From: Trichomonas tenax
Taxonomy: Eukaryota > Parabasalia > Trichomonadida > Trichomonadidae
Reading direction: 5' to 3'
Length of the DNA: 62,545 nucleotides
NCBI GenBank assembly: GCA_023091735.1
Contig: JALKBU010000197.1
Span: forward strand, 1-62,545
The translations under genes were made by a program, and so were the position numbers. Positions 9,302-20,662 of this stretch are shown here, piece after piece. The notes beneath the pieces were generated by a model. It had not been told where the DNA came from and searched no databases. It was given only the letters and a program-made list of their open reading frames with translations. The first letter of the stretch is position 1; each line of letters opens with the position of its first letter.

Positions 9302-12300
9302 ATGACTAAAGGCAATTCATTATTAATCGAATTTTATACGGAAATTCTTGACGCCATCCAAGAAGAGAACCCCCTTGGATCCTTTATGACTCGTTTTAAG
9401 GCGTATTGTAGCGAAATTCGCGAAAAACGATCTCTTCCAAGTCCTTATGAATCAGAAACAGGGGTGTATTTGAACGAATTCAGCGTCGAAATGATAGATT
9501 ATATTCTTTCCCTCAAACCAACTCACGTTTTTGCAAAAGATTTAAATCAAATTCTCATAAATTACATTAACTTATTTCCTGTTTTCATTAACGATGAAGA
9601 ATTGCCATTTTTAGTCGAATGTTATCGTATTTTCGAGGATGTTACATGCAAATTTTATAAATTCAAAAATAATTCGTCGTTTCTGATAACAAATATGAAT
9701 GAATTGGCTCAATCATCGCTTATAGAGGTTCTTGTGGATCTTTACAAGCAGCCTGATTCAATTTCAATCACCAATTTTACAAGGACATTAGACTTTGTTT
9801 TAAATTTTAAAGCTAAGTGGGCCTCAAAATCTCTTCCAAATTTGTGGGAGGCCGCTGCATATAAATACATACAATTTGTTGATAATTTAACAAACGAAGA
9901 AATATCAAAAGTGAACGAAACAGATTTAAAACTTATCATGGCAAATGTTAGCGCAAAATTAAATCCAGGAGACTTAAGGCATAAGATTTCGAGAGCAAAT
10001 TTTCGCTTTGCAATAAAATTAGCAACGAGCGATAAACTCGCAAAACAATTCAACGGAATCAAAACGATATGCGAAGATATATCTACACCTGATCCTAAAG
10101 ATTTCTGCAAAATACTCAAAGAATCAAATTTTATTCCAATAATTCTTTCAAAACTTCATCATCAACTTATTGAAAACTTTGTGCAAATAGTTCTCGTGAT
10201 GGCCGATTGTGATTTACTTGAAACTAACGAAATTATAGATTTATGGAAAATCTCGATTAATCAGCACTCAACATCTATCGATTTGTACTTTAAATCACTA
10301 CTAAGTATATTCTCATCACTGCCGAAAACAATTCAAGACATATTATGGCAAACTTTTCCACATACAGAAACATTTCCGCTTCCAGCGTTGCGATTTTTGC
10401 AAAAGATCGCTGACACTGGATCTCTTGAACAGAGAAAAACTCTTTTTACAGCATTAGATGCCTATTATCCAAAAATTGAAAGTAACCCAGATATTAAAAA
10501 TGATTTAACAACAACACTCTGCGAAATACTTCCAAATGATGAAGTTATGGTCACTTCAATTCAAACTAAGTCATTTGGATTAATAAGATCACATGAAAGA
10601 ATTGAATATGCGTTGAGTCTTTTAAAAGCATCTGCAAAGTATTTAGGAGCTGAAGCTTCACATAAATCGTTTAAATCACTTGTTGAAATCATGATTGAAG
10701 AAGGATGGACCGTTAATTCACAATTTTTCGATCTAATTCCATTAATATTATTCAATTTTACAGAACCGCTTACAATTCCTGAAGTTAGGCTTCTAGAGAA
10801 GCTTATGAGAAAATTTGTTATATCAAATACAACAGAAATCACGATATTGTTTACCAAAATTATAGAAAAATCGAAAGATAAAGTTTTAACAAAAGATCAG
10901 TTGAGATATTACTATGACACACTCTGTGACACAAAGCCATCGGACAAAAACACAATAGACTTCATTTTGTTTTTATTCAAGCGACTTAATGACCAATATT
11001 ACGACGCAAGTCCAACATCAACGAAACAAGCAGATATTTCAAAGTTTGTTGGTATAAGAGCACTCTGGAGGCTTTGTTTCAAAGTTAATTCGGATATTAT
11101 ACCATCTTTTCTTTGCAGATTGTATGGTAAATGTAAGGATCACAGTAACATTGTAGAGTTTGTAAAAAGATGCATGAAACACAGCAAGCATTTGGGATCA
11201 TTGATGGCCTTGTTGCACATCATTTATCTCGTTGAAGCGGAACGTGACAAAGCTGGACTTGGTTTAGAATGTAACAAATTCGTTCCTCCAGCTGCGTATT
11301 GTCAATTGACTTTGAACGGAGATCTTTCAACAAAAATGCGGATTAGAAAAGATATTTCATTTTCAGAATTCAAAGAAATGATATCAATAATGATGAGAAT
11401 TCCAAAGAACACAATCAAATTCATGAGAGACTCGGAATTTATTAACAGTGACTCTTTTTCAACAGATATATCACCATTAGAATATACAATATTCATAGTT
11501 AAAAGCGATCATGTTACTTCTTTCAAAATACCGCGTGTTGACTATTTTCCTTCGTTAATTCTAATAAGAGAACCAAAATATGTTAGAATACTTCTTGAAT
11601 TGTTGATGTCAGACGAAGATGATATTAATCATGCTGCTTTGAAGGTTTTAAACGAAATGAGTCCTTACGAAGAAATCAAGAATAAGCTTTTAAACGTTAC
11701 TGATTGGAATATGATATTCAACGAACCACACAAAGGCCTTCTAATGTATCAATTACACATGATTGGAAATCTTTTATTGGAAAACGAATCCCAATGGAAA
11801 GAACAGTTCTTGACAAGCACTGGTGCAAAAGAATTATTTATGTTTGTATTAACGCAGTCCAAGAATTTGTTTGGTGATAATTTCGAGAATCTCAGAACAA
11901 TTCTTCAGCTTGCTCAATTCGTTTTTTCACTCATTCCTTCAAAAGATGCAATGAAAGAATTGATTATTTCTCTCGGAGCATCACAAGTCGAAAATATTCT
12001 TAAGTGGTCTGATAAAATATTGAAATCAAAACAAACAAAGGAATCTTTCGAAGTTATTGATGCATTGCTCACTTTCCTTGTTCATTTCGCAGAGTTTGGA
12101 GAACCTGAAGCTTTCCATTCAGAGCAATTCACTTTCCTATTCAAGCAAGCAATCTTTCACACTAAGAGTTCAATTAGGAATGGACTAATAAACGTTTGCA
12201 AGTTCATTGATAACACCAAGCTGGAGACAATGCTCATTGAAGTCCTTCCTAACGCCGCTTGCAATGAATGCGATGAATATTTCTCGTTATTGTCAGATTT

Positions 12301-15300
12301 CAGCAACAAAAACATGCTTTTTGAAAATCTAATGAAAATATTATATGAATTATATAACTTCGAAATCAAAGATCAATTACAACTGCTTATGAAATATCCA
12401 CCACCGAGCAGATTCACCAAAAATCTCATGAAAATCATGTCGTCATTAATTGATAAAGTTACATTCTTAATCGAAGAATTAACAAAGCTTTGTCTTTTCT
12501 GCACAACAAACATTTTGTTTAACCACTTGAAATATTTCGATCCACCAAAGGAATTCTTCGATTTCGTCTTCTGCATTGTGAAACAAGATCCTTCAATCAT
12601 CGAAAACATTTATCCACTTCTCGGCTTCCTCGGTCAGAAATATGCTGCAGAACAAAACGTCAATCACGAAGTCAAATATCGTGGAATTTATAATCCAGAA
12701 CAGAAATCTTGTTATATGAGCAGTTGCTTGCAGCAATTATTTAATATTCAGGAGTTCAGGAATCAAATATTAGTTCCACATTATCCAGAATTAAACTGGT
12801 TCACAGAGCTCCAATATTTGTTTGCTCAATTGATGCTATATCCAACTGTTGCTATTGATCCAACAGATTTCTACACTTCCATCAACTGGAACTCTAGAAA
12901 TATCGAAACAAGAACTTACGACGCAGCTGAGTTTTTGAGTTCTTTGTTAGAAAGAATCTCAAAGCTTGTTCCAAAAGCAGCTGAATTATTCACAGGAAAA
13001 ATCTCACACGAAGTTGTAGGAACATCTCAATCATTCAAACAAGAGTTTATCCAAGATTTCACTATATTTCCAATCGAAATCAAAGAACACAAACACATTT
13101 TCCAGTCATTTGATACATTTCTTCATCCTGAAATTTTGAGCGGTGCTGAGCAATATTTTGCAGAAGGCATTGGAAAGATTGATGCCATTTCATATTCTAA
13201 AGTTGTTGTTGCTCCAAAAATTCTTATTGTTCAACTGAAGCGATTCGATATCAATCTCGCAACAGGAGAAAGGCAAAAAATCAATTCCAAGTTTACTTTC
13301 CCAATACAACTCGATATTGCTCAAATCATGAAAGGCGACAATCGTCCAGTTTTATACGATTTAATAGGCATCACAATTCACAGCGGAAATCTGATGCCTG
13401 GACATTTCTACACATTCCAGAAATGCGATGATGACAATTGGAGAATCTTTAATGATGCAAGAGTCGCTCACCTTTCAGAATCGAGGTTAATGCAAGTTAT
13501 TAATGGCGGTGAACAAACAATGGCATCTTACACAGGCGGAAACTCAGAGCAGAGTGAAAGAACTGAATCCACATATCTTTTGTTCTACAGGATGAAAGGA
13601 TTCAAGAATGTCGAAGAAACAAATGTCGATTCAAATATTTTAACAAGAATCGTCAATAACACGCAATCATTAGTTCAAGGAAAGATGTTTTCGAATTCAT
13701 TATATTCAAACTTTGTTATGCAGATTGCACAGGCAACAAGCAATCCAAGACTTGCCTATAAATGTTTGTCTAAATTACTGAAAACATCGATCGATGAATC
13801 TCAATGTTTGTTGATGATCGATGAAATCATGAAACTATGCAAGAAGAACAAAAACAATGAAGTTTACGATATCATAATAACAGAGAAAGATAACTTTGAA
13901 CTATTCTTGCTCGGTTGGGAATCAGAAAAAGTCAGACAGAAGTATTCCGAGTTGATTTATGAAACAATAACAAATACAAAGAATACGAAACCATATTTCG
14001 ACTTCTTAGACCGAATTTTACCGAAATGTACTGAATATTGGGACAGACTTGATGCGTTCTTGACTCCTTTAATCAAATTATCAGATAAATGCGAAATAGA
14101 TCACGGAGAATGGATGTCAAAGATAATGAACTTCATGACTTTGAAACTTGCCGAAACAATTCCTGCAAATCGAAGGAATTTTGTTCTGAAGAACATAAAC
14201 CTAAGTCCATTCTTTAAAGTCATTGTTTCCATTCTCAAGAATAGCGTCGACTGCAGAAACGAATACAGAGGAACTCTCCTCTCGCAAGATTTTTTTAGAT
14301 CGTTATTATCAAGCAAAATGAATGCCCCAGGACTTATCAAGATTTGGCTTATGTTGACTGAATCAAGTCTTCCTAAATTCATTTCTTCAATCACAGGAAT
14401 GAAGAGTCTTTCAACAGATGAACTCGCTGTTGTTTTCCTATTCGGAAGTTTAGTTTTCAAAGAAAGCAACTCTGTATTGAGTTGGAGTTTCAATGGGACA
14501 ATAAACTTCGATGTGAATAGGCTCACAGACTTTCTTTCTGCCATCAATGATAGAATCTCACTTGTCGATGTCAACTTGCAAGCGGCGCTAAGCGAAAAGA
14601 TGTCATTTATTGCTGCTCACTGGATTTTAAGTCACGGCGAAAATGTCAGAAGAAACACAATGACGATGCTCAGGAAAACATACACAAACGCATTCAGTGA
14701 AACGCAAAGAGGTTATGTGAGAATCATTTCTAAGAAGGTATTTGATAGAATATCATCAATGGTTGAGATGACTGTATCATGCACAAATATCCACGAAGCA
14801 CCAATTGAGATATACTTTGATATACTGAAGTGGGCAATTCAATTCTCAGAGAGTTTCGATTATAGCGTTGTTTATTCAAAATCAATTATCAATGCACTCG
14901 CAAAACTCAAATCAAGTGATCAGTTTTCAACCAAATATATCACATACGTGATTTCATTTATCTCCGGTGTTGTACAACGTGGTGATATGGCGCGTCAATT
15001 CTTCGATCACGGAAAGTACACGAAATTCATCGATATTTTATCCGAATCACATTATTTCGAACAGAAAGCGAGTACTGACACTTCTATGCGAATTATTCTT
15101 AGATTGACACCGCAAGGATGTTTCCTTAAGTTTGTTAAATCAGCAGCATTCGAACTTGGTGTTATTCATTGTCTTGAAAACTCTTCAACAGTGAAAGATG
15201 ATTTAGTTCGTTTTATTTTCGAAAACATAACGCAAACAACATCAAAGAAAGTTTACAAGACAGTTTTCAGGAGTGAAGCATTTGCATGGCATGCGCTGAG

Positions 15301-16258
15301 AAGTTCATCACATTACTTCAAAGCTTGTGCAAGAATAATGAAAGATTTTCCATCTTTTGTCGAAAGATTTATTCTTGAAGATACTTTTGAGATTTTTCTC
15401 AAAGATTTGGCTTCAACAACAAAACGCATGACATTTCAGACGAAAATATGCGTTGAGAAGATTCATCTGTTTTCAGCAATCATAATGGCAGCAAATAGAC
15501 TTTCTCCGATGTCCAAAGCGAAGAATGATTTAATGAAAAGACTTAAATCAAGCACGAACTTAATCACATCAGTTCTCACGAATGGATTTTCATCTGCTGA
15601 TCCTGCTTTCTTCTCTGCTTCATGCAGACTTTCAGAATCCCTATTCATGATCGAAATGCATTCCATTGTTTTGTCAAACTGGGATGAAATGTCGAAGAAC
15701 ATAACAATGGAAACTCTCACTGATGCAATGTCATTAATTCGCCTCGTTTCAGTTGTCAACACAAGTGACAAAGCTTACAGAGCACTTGCTGCAACAGCAA
15801 TCCTTCAGCAGCTCAAAGGAGCCCCTCCTTTCGCTTATCCGGATATCTGCACATGCATTAGGCCTTTCATGGACGATACAATGATCAGCGATAATCTTAA
15901 GAAGTTTTTGACGAGAAAAGTTATCAGACACCCAGATCCTTACTTTTTCAGGAAGAATGTTAGAGATTTCATTCTTGATTTCATAGAGCATGGCGAGAAA
16001 CCAGAGCCTTACTACAAAATTTGCATCAAGCTCGTTAAGTCGACTTATGCGAATGTTATTGCGAATATATCTGTTGCTTTGATTAACCTGAGATCGTTAT
16101 TCGAATTCCTTCTTGAAATTAGTCGAAGCACGGGAATTGATGTTTCCAACATTGGCCTTGCAGAGGACCAGAAACAGATCTTAATTAATATGATGGAGAA
16201 ATCAAGCGACCCAATTGCGAAAGATATCTTATTCTTGATTTCTGCCTTACAGGAATAA
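9302..16258 (+). CDS. giant ubiquitin carboxyl-terminal hydrolase (USP family, USP9X/USP34-like)
   Basis: A 2318-residue cysteine protease expected to cleave ubiquitin from proteins in cytosol or nucleus. Residues 1-1110 are helical-repeat (armadillo/HEAT-like) sequence, interrupted at about 667-740 by a ubiquitin-like fold segment, as in USP9X-type enzymes. The catalytic domain starts at about 1126. The Cys box is degenerate (NPEQKSCYMSSCLQQLF, nucleophile Cys1137), the second box contains a YDAAEFL segment, and the His box ends in PGHFYTF (His1368) followed by W-x-IFND. All three catalytic positions are present, so it is probably active. Residues 1430-2318 are again helical. Large multi-domain USPs of this type act in protein turnover and trafficking in other eukaryotes; its substrates here are unknown. 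It converges with the ankyrin gene, 68 bp between stop codons. Confidence 0.92.
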   Translation: MTKGNSLLIEFYTEILDAIQEENPLGSFMTRFKAYCSEIREKRSLPSPYESETGVYLNEFSVEMIDYILSLKPTHVFAKDLNQILINYINLFPVFINDEELPFLVECYRIFEDVTCKFYKFKNNSSFLITNMNELAQSSLIEVLVDLYKQPDSISITNFTRTLDFVLNFKAKWASKSLPNLWEAAAYKYIQFVDNLTNEEISKVNETDLKLIMANVSAKLNPGDLRHKISRANFRFAIKLATSDKLAKQFNGIKTICEDISTPDPKDFCKILKESNFIPIILSKLHHQLIENFVQIVLVMADCDLLETNEIIDLWKISINQHSTSIDLYFKSLLSIFSSLPKTIQDILWQTFPHTETFPLPALRFLQKIADTGSLEQRKTLFTALDAYYPKIESNPDIKNDLTTTLCEILPNDEVMVTSIQTKSFGLIRSHERIEYALSLLKASAKYLGAEASHKSFKSLVEIMIEEGWTVNSQFFDLIPLILFNFTEPLTIPEVRLLEKLMRKFVISNTTEITILFTKIIEKSKDKVLTKDQLRYYYDTLCDTKPSDKNTIDFILFLFKRLNDQYYDASPTSTKQADISKFVGIRALWRLCFKVNSDIIPSFLCRLYGKCKDHSNIVEFVKRCMKHSKHLGSLMALLHIIYLVEAERDKAGLGLECNKFVPPAAYCQLTLNGDLSTKMRIRKDISFSEFKEMISIMMRIPKNTIKFMRDSEFINSDSFSTDISPLEYTIFIVKSDHVTSFKIPRVDYFPSLILIREPKYVRILLELLMSDEDDINHAALKVLNEMSPYEEIKNKLLNVTDWNMIFNEPHKGLLMYQLHMIGNLLLENESQWKEQFLTSTGAKELFMFVLTQSKNLFGDNFENLRTILQLAQFVFSLIPSKDAMKELIISLGASQVENILKWSDKILKSKQTKESFEVIDALLTFLVHFAEFGEPEAFHSEQFTFLFKQAIFHTKSSIRNGLINVCKFIDNTKLETMLIEVLPNAACNECDEYFSLLSDFSNKNMLFENLMKILYELYNFEIKDQLQLLMKYPPPSRFTKNLMKIMSSLIDKVTFLIEELTKLCLFCTTNILFNHLKYFDPPKEFFDFVFCIVKQDPSIIENIYPLLGFLGQKYAAEQNVNHEVKYRGIYNPEQKSCYMSSCLQQLFNIQEFRNQILVPHYPELNWFTELQYLFAQLMLYPTVAIDPTDFYTSINWNSRNIETRTYDAAEFLSSLLERISKLVPKAAELFTGKISHEVVGTSQSFKQEFIQDFTIFPIEIKEHKHIFQSFDTFLHPEILSGAEQYFAEGIGKIDAISYSKVVVAPKILIVQLKRFDINLATGERQKINSKFTFPIQLDIAQIMKGDNRPVLYDLIGITIHSGNLMPGHFYTFQKCDDDNWRIFNDARVAHLSESRLMQVINGGEQTMASYTGGNSEQSERTESTYLLFYRMKGFKNVEETNVDSNILTRIVNNTQSLVQGKMFSNSLYSNFVMQIAQATSNPRLAYKCLSKLLKTSIDESQCLLMIDEIMKLCKKNKNNEVYDIIITEKDNFELFLLGWESEKVRQKYSELIYETITNTKNTKPYFDFLDRILPKCTEYWDRLDAFLTPLIKLSDKCEIDHGEWMSKIMNFMTLKLAETIPANRRNFVLKNINLSPFFKVIVSILKNSVDCRNEYRGTLLSQDFFRSLLSSKMNAPGLIKIWLMLTESSLPKFISSITGMKSLSTDELAVVFLFGSLVFKESNSVLSWSFNGTINFDVNRLTDFLSAINDRISLVDVNLQAALSEKMSFIAAHWILSHGENVRRNTMTMLRKTYTNAFSETQRGYVRIISKKVFDRISSMVEMTVSCTNIHEAPIEIYFDILKWAIQFSESFDYSVVYSKSIINALAKLKSSDQFSTKYITYVISFISGVVQRGDMARQFFDHGKYTKFIDILSESHYFEQKASTDTSMRIILRLTPQGCFLKFVKSAAFELGVIHCLENSSTVKDDLVRFIFENITQTTSKKVYKTVFRSEAFAWHALRSSSHYFKACARIMKDFPSFVERFILEDTFEIFLKDLASTTKRMTFQTKICVEKIHLFSAIIMAANRLSPMSKAKNDLMKRLKSSTNLITSVLTNGFSSADPAFFSASCRLSESLFMIEMHSIVLSNWDEMSKNITMETLTDAMSLIRLVSVVNTSDKAYRALAATAILQQLKGAPPFAYPDICTCIRPFMDDTMISDNLKKFLTRKVIRHPDPYFFRKNVRDFILDFIEHGEKPEPYYKICIKLVKSTYANVIANISVALINLRSLFEFLLEISRSTGIDVSNIGLAEDQKQILINMMEKSSDPIAKDILFLISALQE

Positions 16259-16326
16259 TATAATTTTTTGTTTTTTATAGAGTTTTATTTATGTTGATTA
16301 AATTTATACTATACATTGTTTATTAT

Positions 16327-18735
16327 TTAAGAATTTGACAATCCACATTTTTGGAGAACTTCTATAACTTCTTTATTTCCTTCACATGCATCATATAAAT
16401 ATTTGGCACTGTTTCCTGGCTTCAAGTCGCTTCTGATTCCCGGGCTTTTGAGTATCGCATAGACCATGTCTGCCTTCCCTAGTGAACAAGCTGTGAATAT
16501 AGGAGCGAAGCTTTCTGGCGGACTTGGCCTGTTCACGTCAACGTTCGGAGAAAGGACCATTAATCTCACCATATCGCTAAAGCCGCCTTTAATCGCAAGA
16601 GTGATTGGTGTTGGAGAAACATCGTCTGTAATATTGGCGTCAATGCCTTTAGTTATCAATAAGTGGGCCATGATTTCAACTTCACCGGTCGTTGCACAAA
16701 CAGAGATTGGAGTCTCACCATATTTGTTGAAGCTGTTGATTGCAATATCAGGAAGCGATGTCAAGAACTGAACAACTTTTGCATGTCTGAATCTCACAGC
16801 TTCGTGTAATGGAGTATTGTCGTCATCATTTCGAAGATTGATGTTGATTCCTGGATAAGCGACAAGAAGCTGAACGATTTCTAAAGATCCACGCATTGCT
16901 GCAGTCATTAATGCTGTATTTCCTAGCTTTCCTCTTGCATTGATATTTAAGTTTTTCTCTTGTAGGAGAAGCTTAAGGATTTCTGTGTTTTTAATTCCAG
17001 CTGCACAAATCAGCGCTGTGTTTCCATTTGAATCACGATGATTAATATCTGTTCTATTAAAAGACAAAAGAGTTCGAACGCAGTCTGAATCTCCTGATAA
17101 AACTGAGAGAACGAGAGGAGAAAATCCATTTGCTCCATTAATGTTTGGATCTGCTTTGTCTGATGTTTCCATTATCTGAACAATAGTTGCTGGCTTCGAT
17201 AACCTCACGGCATGGAATATAGCTGTGCATCCATCAGCATCTCTATTATTGACATCAATGTTTGGATGCAAAAGAAGTTTATCAATGATTTCCTCATTTC
17301 CAGTCATCACAGCGAGTTTTAATGGATAATGTCCTTTGATTGATTTCAAGTTGGGATTGATTCTTTCTTTGTATGATAATAGTGTTTCAACATTTGGCAG
17401 ATCTGATTGCTTGCAGGCAATTAGCAATGCTGTGAATCCATTATTTTCTTTTGCGTTTAAACCAGTTCTCTCACACGCAGACAATATTTTTGTTATTTTA
17501 GTGTCAAGTCTCTTCACAGCAGTTATTAATGGAGTATCGCCATCGAGATTCTTTGGATTAATGTCAACAAACTTTCTAGCAATGAGTGCCTGAATCATAG
17601 CGATGTGCCTTTGTTGACATACTGTCGAAAACGCGGTCATTCCTGTTTCTCCATTGCGATAATTGATGTCTGCTCCAAGTTCAATGAGTTTGAAGAATAA
17701 GTGATAATTATTGTAATATGCAGCAGAAATTAGTGCATTGTTTAACTCGAGCTCTTCGAATTTAATGTTTTCCAATAAGTACGAAATCGAATCGAAACAT
17801 CTATATCTTGAAACTTCTCGAATGCATTTGCTGAAAAATGCAATTGTTTTTCTTTCAACAACTAAATCAATAATTTGCTTATTTCTGCCCCATAAAACGC
17901 AGTGTGGATCTAAATTATCCATTGATTTGTTTGCAAGGTATTCAAAGCAGTTATAAGAGCCAAATAATGCGCAAAGCGATATTAAACTAACTTCAGAAAA
18001 TTCGCTGAATGAAAGCGGCGAAATCCATGTTTCTTTAACATTCTCAAACTTTTTCAATTCTTCAACATTATCTTTGGAAACTATATATTGCACGGATGAT
18101 GATTCGAATGTATTTGTAATGATTTCACGGAGAATTTTGAAATTATCTTTTTGATAATGTTCCATATTGTTAATTATCGCTTTCAAATGAGAGGAAAATT
18201 GTATCTTTGTCTTTAGATTCTGTAACATATCTGTATACAGCTTTGTATGAAATTGATTCATTTCTGGAGCAATTGCAAGGAAGAAAACAATGAATTTTTC
18301 GGGCGTTGTTCCTTTGATACCAACAATCATTTCTAACAATCTTTCGGCCTCTTTGTATGAAATAATTTCGGCTAATAATAATTTGCGGAATAATAATGAT
18401 TTTGATATCTCTATGTCTTCATTAGAGTCTGGGACACAGAGTTCTTCAAGTATCGCGATCTTAAACAGTTTTAATTCATTTGATGAAATTTGATTTTCTA
18501 TTAGAATCATAATAAGCGTTATCATTTCTAATTTTTGTGTTGCGTATAGTCTATTATGCGCTAACAATTCGTGTGCAAGCATTCTAACTTTGTCTGGAGT
18601 TGAAACCAAATCAGATTTCAATATAAAGACAGCAATTTCATTCACTGTTGCTTCTGACATGTTATCCAACAAGCACTGAAGCTCGCTGACGTATTTCAAA
18701 CTTCTTGGAATTTTCGTTGAATTAAAGTAATTCAT
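16327..18735 (-). CDS. ankyrin-repeat protein
   Basis: An 802-residue protein. Residues 1-310 are a helical N-terminal region resembling the domain that precedes ankyrin arrays in many trichomonad proteins. From about 315 to the end there are roughly 13-14 ankyrin repeats, recognisable by recurrent DxxGxTAL, LLxxxxIDIN and NxxGxTPL-like cores. Ankyrin repeats bind partner proteins; no catalytic domain is present, so the role is unknown. Trichomonads carry very large families of such proteins. The open frame starts at a TTG at 18777; the first ATG is at 18733-18735, with a TCATT initiator-like match within about 20 bp upstream. Transcribed toward the ubiquitin protease. Confidence 0.9.
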   Translation of the reverse strand: MNYFNSTKIPRSLKYVSELQCLLDNMSEATVNEIAVFILKSDLVSTPDKVRMLAHELLAHNRLYATQKLEMITLIMILIENQISSNELKLFKIAILEELCVPDSNEDIEISKSLLFRKLLLAEIISYKEAERLLEMIVGIKGTTPEKFIVFFLAIAPEMNQFHTKLYTDMLQNLKTKIQFSSHLKAIINNMEHYQKDNFKILREIITNTFESSSVQYIVSKDNVEELKKFENVKETWISPLSFSEFSEVSLISLCALFGSYNCFEYLANKSMDNLDPHCVLWGRNKQIIDLVVERKTIAFFSKCIREVSRYRCFDSISYLLENIKFEELELNNALISAAYYNNYHLFFKLIELGADINYRNGETGMTAFSTVCQQRHIAMIQALIARKFVDINPKNLDGDTPLITAVKRLDTKITKILSACERTGLNAKENNGFTALLIACKQSDLPNVETLLSYKERINPNLKSIKGHYPLKLAVMTGNEEIIDKLLLHPNIDVNNRDADGCTAIFHAVRLSKPATIVQIMETSDKADPNINGANGFSPLVLSVLSGDSDCVRTLLSFNRTDINHRDSNGNTALICAAGIKNTEILKLLLQEKNLNINARGKLGNTALMTAAMRGSLEIVQLLVAYPGININLRNDDDNTPLHEAVRFRHAKVVQFLTSLPDIAINSFNKYGETPISVCATTGEVEIMAHLLITKGIDANITDDVSPTPITLAIKGGFSDMVRLMVLSPNVDVNRPSPPESFAPIFTACSLGKADMVYAILKSPGIRSDLKPGNSAKYLYDACEGNKEVIEVLQKCGLSNS

Positions 18736-19447
18736 GCATATAAAAAATGAACAATAAATGATAAAATTAGAAATCAATTGAAAATTTATAACTAATCACA
18801 AGCAGCCTTATCTCATAAATCTAAAAATATAATCATCAAAAGCAATTTTTGTTAATATGTATTATATAAGCATCGTTATTTGTCGACAAAACATATTGCA
18901 GTTGAATAACTATATGAACAATCCTCTAAATCATTATCAAAAAATATCAAAATAATATTATATTTAGAAGAGGCTTCGCAAGATGTGAAAAAATTTTTCT
19001 CCTAAAATTAGATATGTGAAGAAGATTATTAATAGGTCTTCTGAAAAAATGTAAAATTAGAGATAAATACTATATTTCTAAACATGAAAACAAAAAATCT
19101 ATATCTATAGATAATATAAATTAAAATCTATTAAACTGTTATTAAATAAATTTATCACATAGTGGATTATAACAAAATTAAAAGAAATATTTTTTCTTTA
19201 TTATCTAATATTTTGTTTCTTCATTTTTTGTACATAGCATTTAAAGTATTTACAAAATCATAATTGTTTATTAAAATTTAAAAATGCTTGAGATTTACAA
19301 ATTCAAATTTTAAAAAATCATATTCAGATCTTAATATTTAAAGCATAGCATATAAATATAGAGAATAGTCAAAATACACAAAAATACAGAGAACAATTAT
19401 ATTATGGGGAGAGTCTTTAAAACAGGGGAAGTCTAAAATCTAAATTA
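18736..19447. promoter_or_regulatory. shared divergent intergenic region
   Basis: 711 bp of very AT-rich DNA between the divergently transcribed ankyrin and TFIIF genes. It must contain both promoters. Besides a TCATT initiator-like match near the ankyrin start I see no strong motif, repeat or hidden gene. Confidence 0.4.
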
Positions 19448-20554
19448 ATGGGAGAACCTATTCGTACCGAAACTTTTCCTCTTTACTTCGAATACGACCC
19501 CGCGCACAAATTGAACTATTTCAAGAACCAGTCGCAGCCTTCTTGGCTCCTTAACCAAGAGAAAGAGCCTATGTTTTTATGGCAGCCGAATGTCGACCCA
19601 GGACCAAACGGCGGCACTGTCCACAATGACCAGCTCTACGTCAAAAAGAAGCGCACAGACTTTAAAGCGCAGAGCAAGAGGCCTGATCCAATTCCAAATC
19701 AGCAACAATGGACATTATCAACTGGATCTGGCAACAAATACAACCTGTCGTGCGATGAGGGCCAGCGCACTTTCTTTGCGGTGATTACGCCAGACAAAGG
19801 CAGATACGTTTTTAATCTCCTTTCAGACTGCTTCGCAATGACAAAAGAGTTTATTGAACAAGATGCTGACAGCTGTGAAAAGTTATATCAAGATCAAATT
19901 AACGCTAAATATAACCAGAGAAAGCAAATTAACAAGAAATATGTCAAAGAGCTCGAAAAAGAAGAAAAGGAGCGAAAGGACGCTGTTATTCAGAACCTTA
20001 GAGATGAAAACGACGATGATGATTTCGAAGATATTGATGATGAGAGTCTTCACAATATCGGCGATAAAGATATCATTAAGGAGATCAAGAAGCGTGGCAA
20101 ACAGCGTGCAGATGACAATGATGTCGATGCCGATGTTGATTTCTTCGAGGATGCCGTCGAATTCCAAGACGAAGAAATTCAAGATGATATGGAAGAGATG
20201 TTAGCAGGCCTCGGAAGAGCCGAGACAGGATTGCTCGATGACGAGGAAGAGGATCATGAAGAGGAAGACAAGAAGGAGAAAGAGAAGCAGCCAGCTGTCA
20301 CGCAATCTGTTCCTGTGCAGGACATCAAGTCGATTGCCGACGAAATCACAGGACCAAAGCCAATCAAGGAAGAAGAGCTCGTTAGGTACTTCGTTGATAT
20401 GGGCCAAGCTACAATTGGAGACATCAGGCAGAGATTCGGCAAAGACTTCCTCAAGACAGAACACCAGATTAAGGTATTCTTCCAGTTGATCAAGAAGCGC
20501 TGCAACAAGGTTACAAAGAACGGTGTTGCATACTTTAAGCTCAAACAAAAATAA
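19448..20554 (+). CDS. transcription initiation factor TFIIF alpha subunit (RAP74-like)
   Basis: A 368-residue nuclear protein of the RNA polymerase II machinery. TFIIF binds polymerase, stabilises the preinitiation complex and helps start-site choice. Residues 1-150 fit the TFIIF dimerisation domain, with Trp-rich segments and a beta-strand pattern ending in a KGRYVFNLL-like strand. Residues 165-280 are a highly charged, Asp/Glu-rich linker, as in all RAP74 proteins. Residues about 300-368 form the winged-helix domain that contacts the polymerase and the TFIIF-recycling phosphatase. It is shorter than human RAP74 (517), the reduction being in the linker. It sits tail to tail with eIF3j, 108 bp apart. 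The assignment rests on architecture plus the winged helix. Confidence 0.75.
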   Translation: MGEPIRTETFPLYFEYDPAHKLNYFKNQSQPSWLLNQEKEPMFLWQPNVDPGPNGGTVHNDQLYVKKKRTDFKAQSKRPDPIPNQQQWTLSTGSGNKYNLSCDEGQRTFFAVITPDKGRYVFNLLSDCFAMTKEFIEQDADSCEKLYQDQINAKYNQRKQINKKYVKELEKEEKERKDAVIQNLRDENDDDDFEDIDDESLHNIGDKDIIKEIKKRGKQRADDNDVDADVDFFEDAVEFQDEEIQDDMEEMLAGLGRAETGLLDDEEEDHEEEDKKEKEKQPAVTQSVPVQDIKSIADEITGPKPIKEEELVRYFVDMGQATIGDIRQRFGKDFLKTEHQIKVFFQLIKKRCNKVTKNGVAYFKLKQK

Positions 20555-20662
20555 AATGAAATAAATTATTTTCTGATTTCATAACTTTATATTCGAAACT
20601 ATTATAGTGGCTGTTTCGCATGTCTTCAATATAAGAAATTAAAATGTATATATATTTTTACC

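Noticed and set aside
19854..20548. Several frames of 80-116 codons on both strands within the TFIIF gene
   Set aside because: Shadows of the acidic, repetitive coding sequence.
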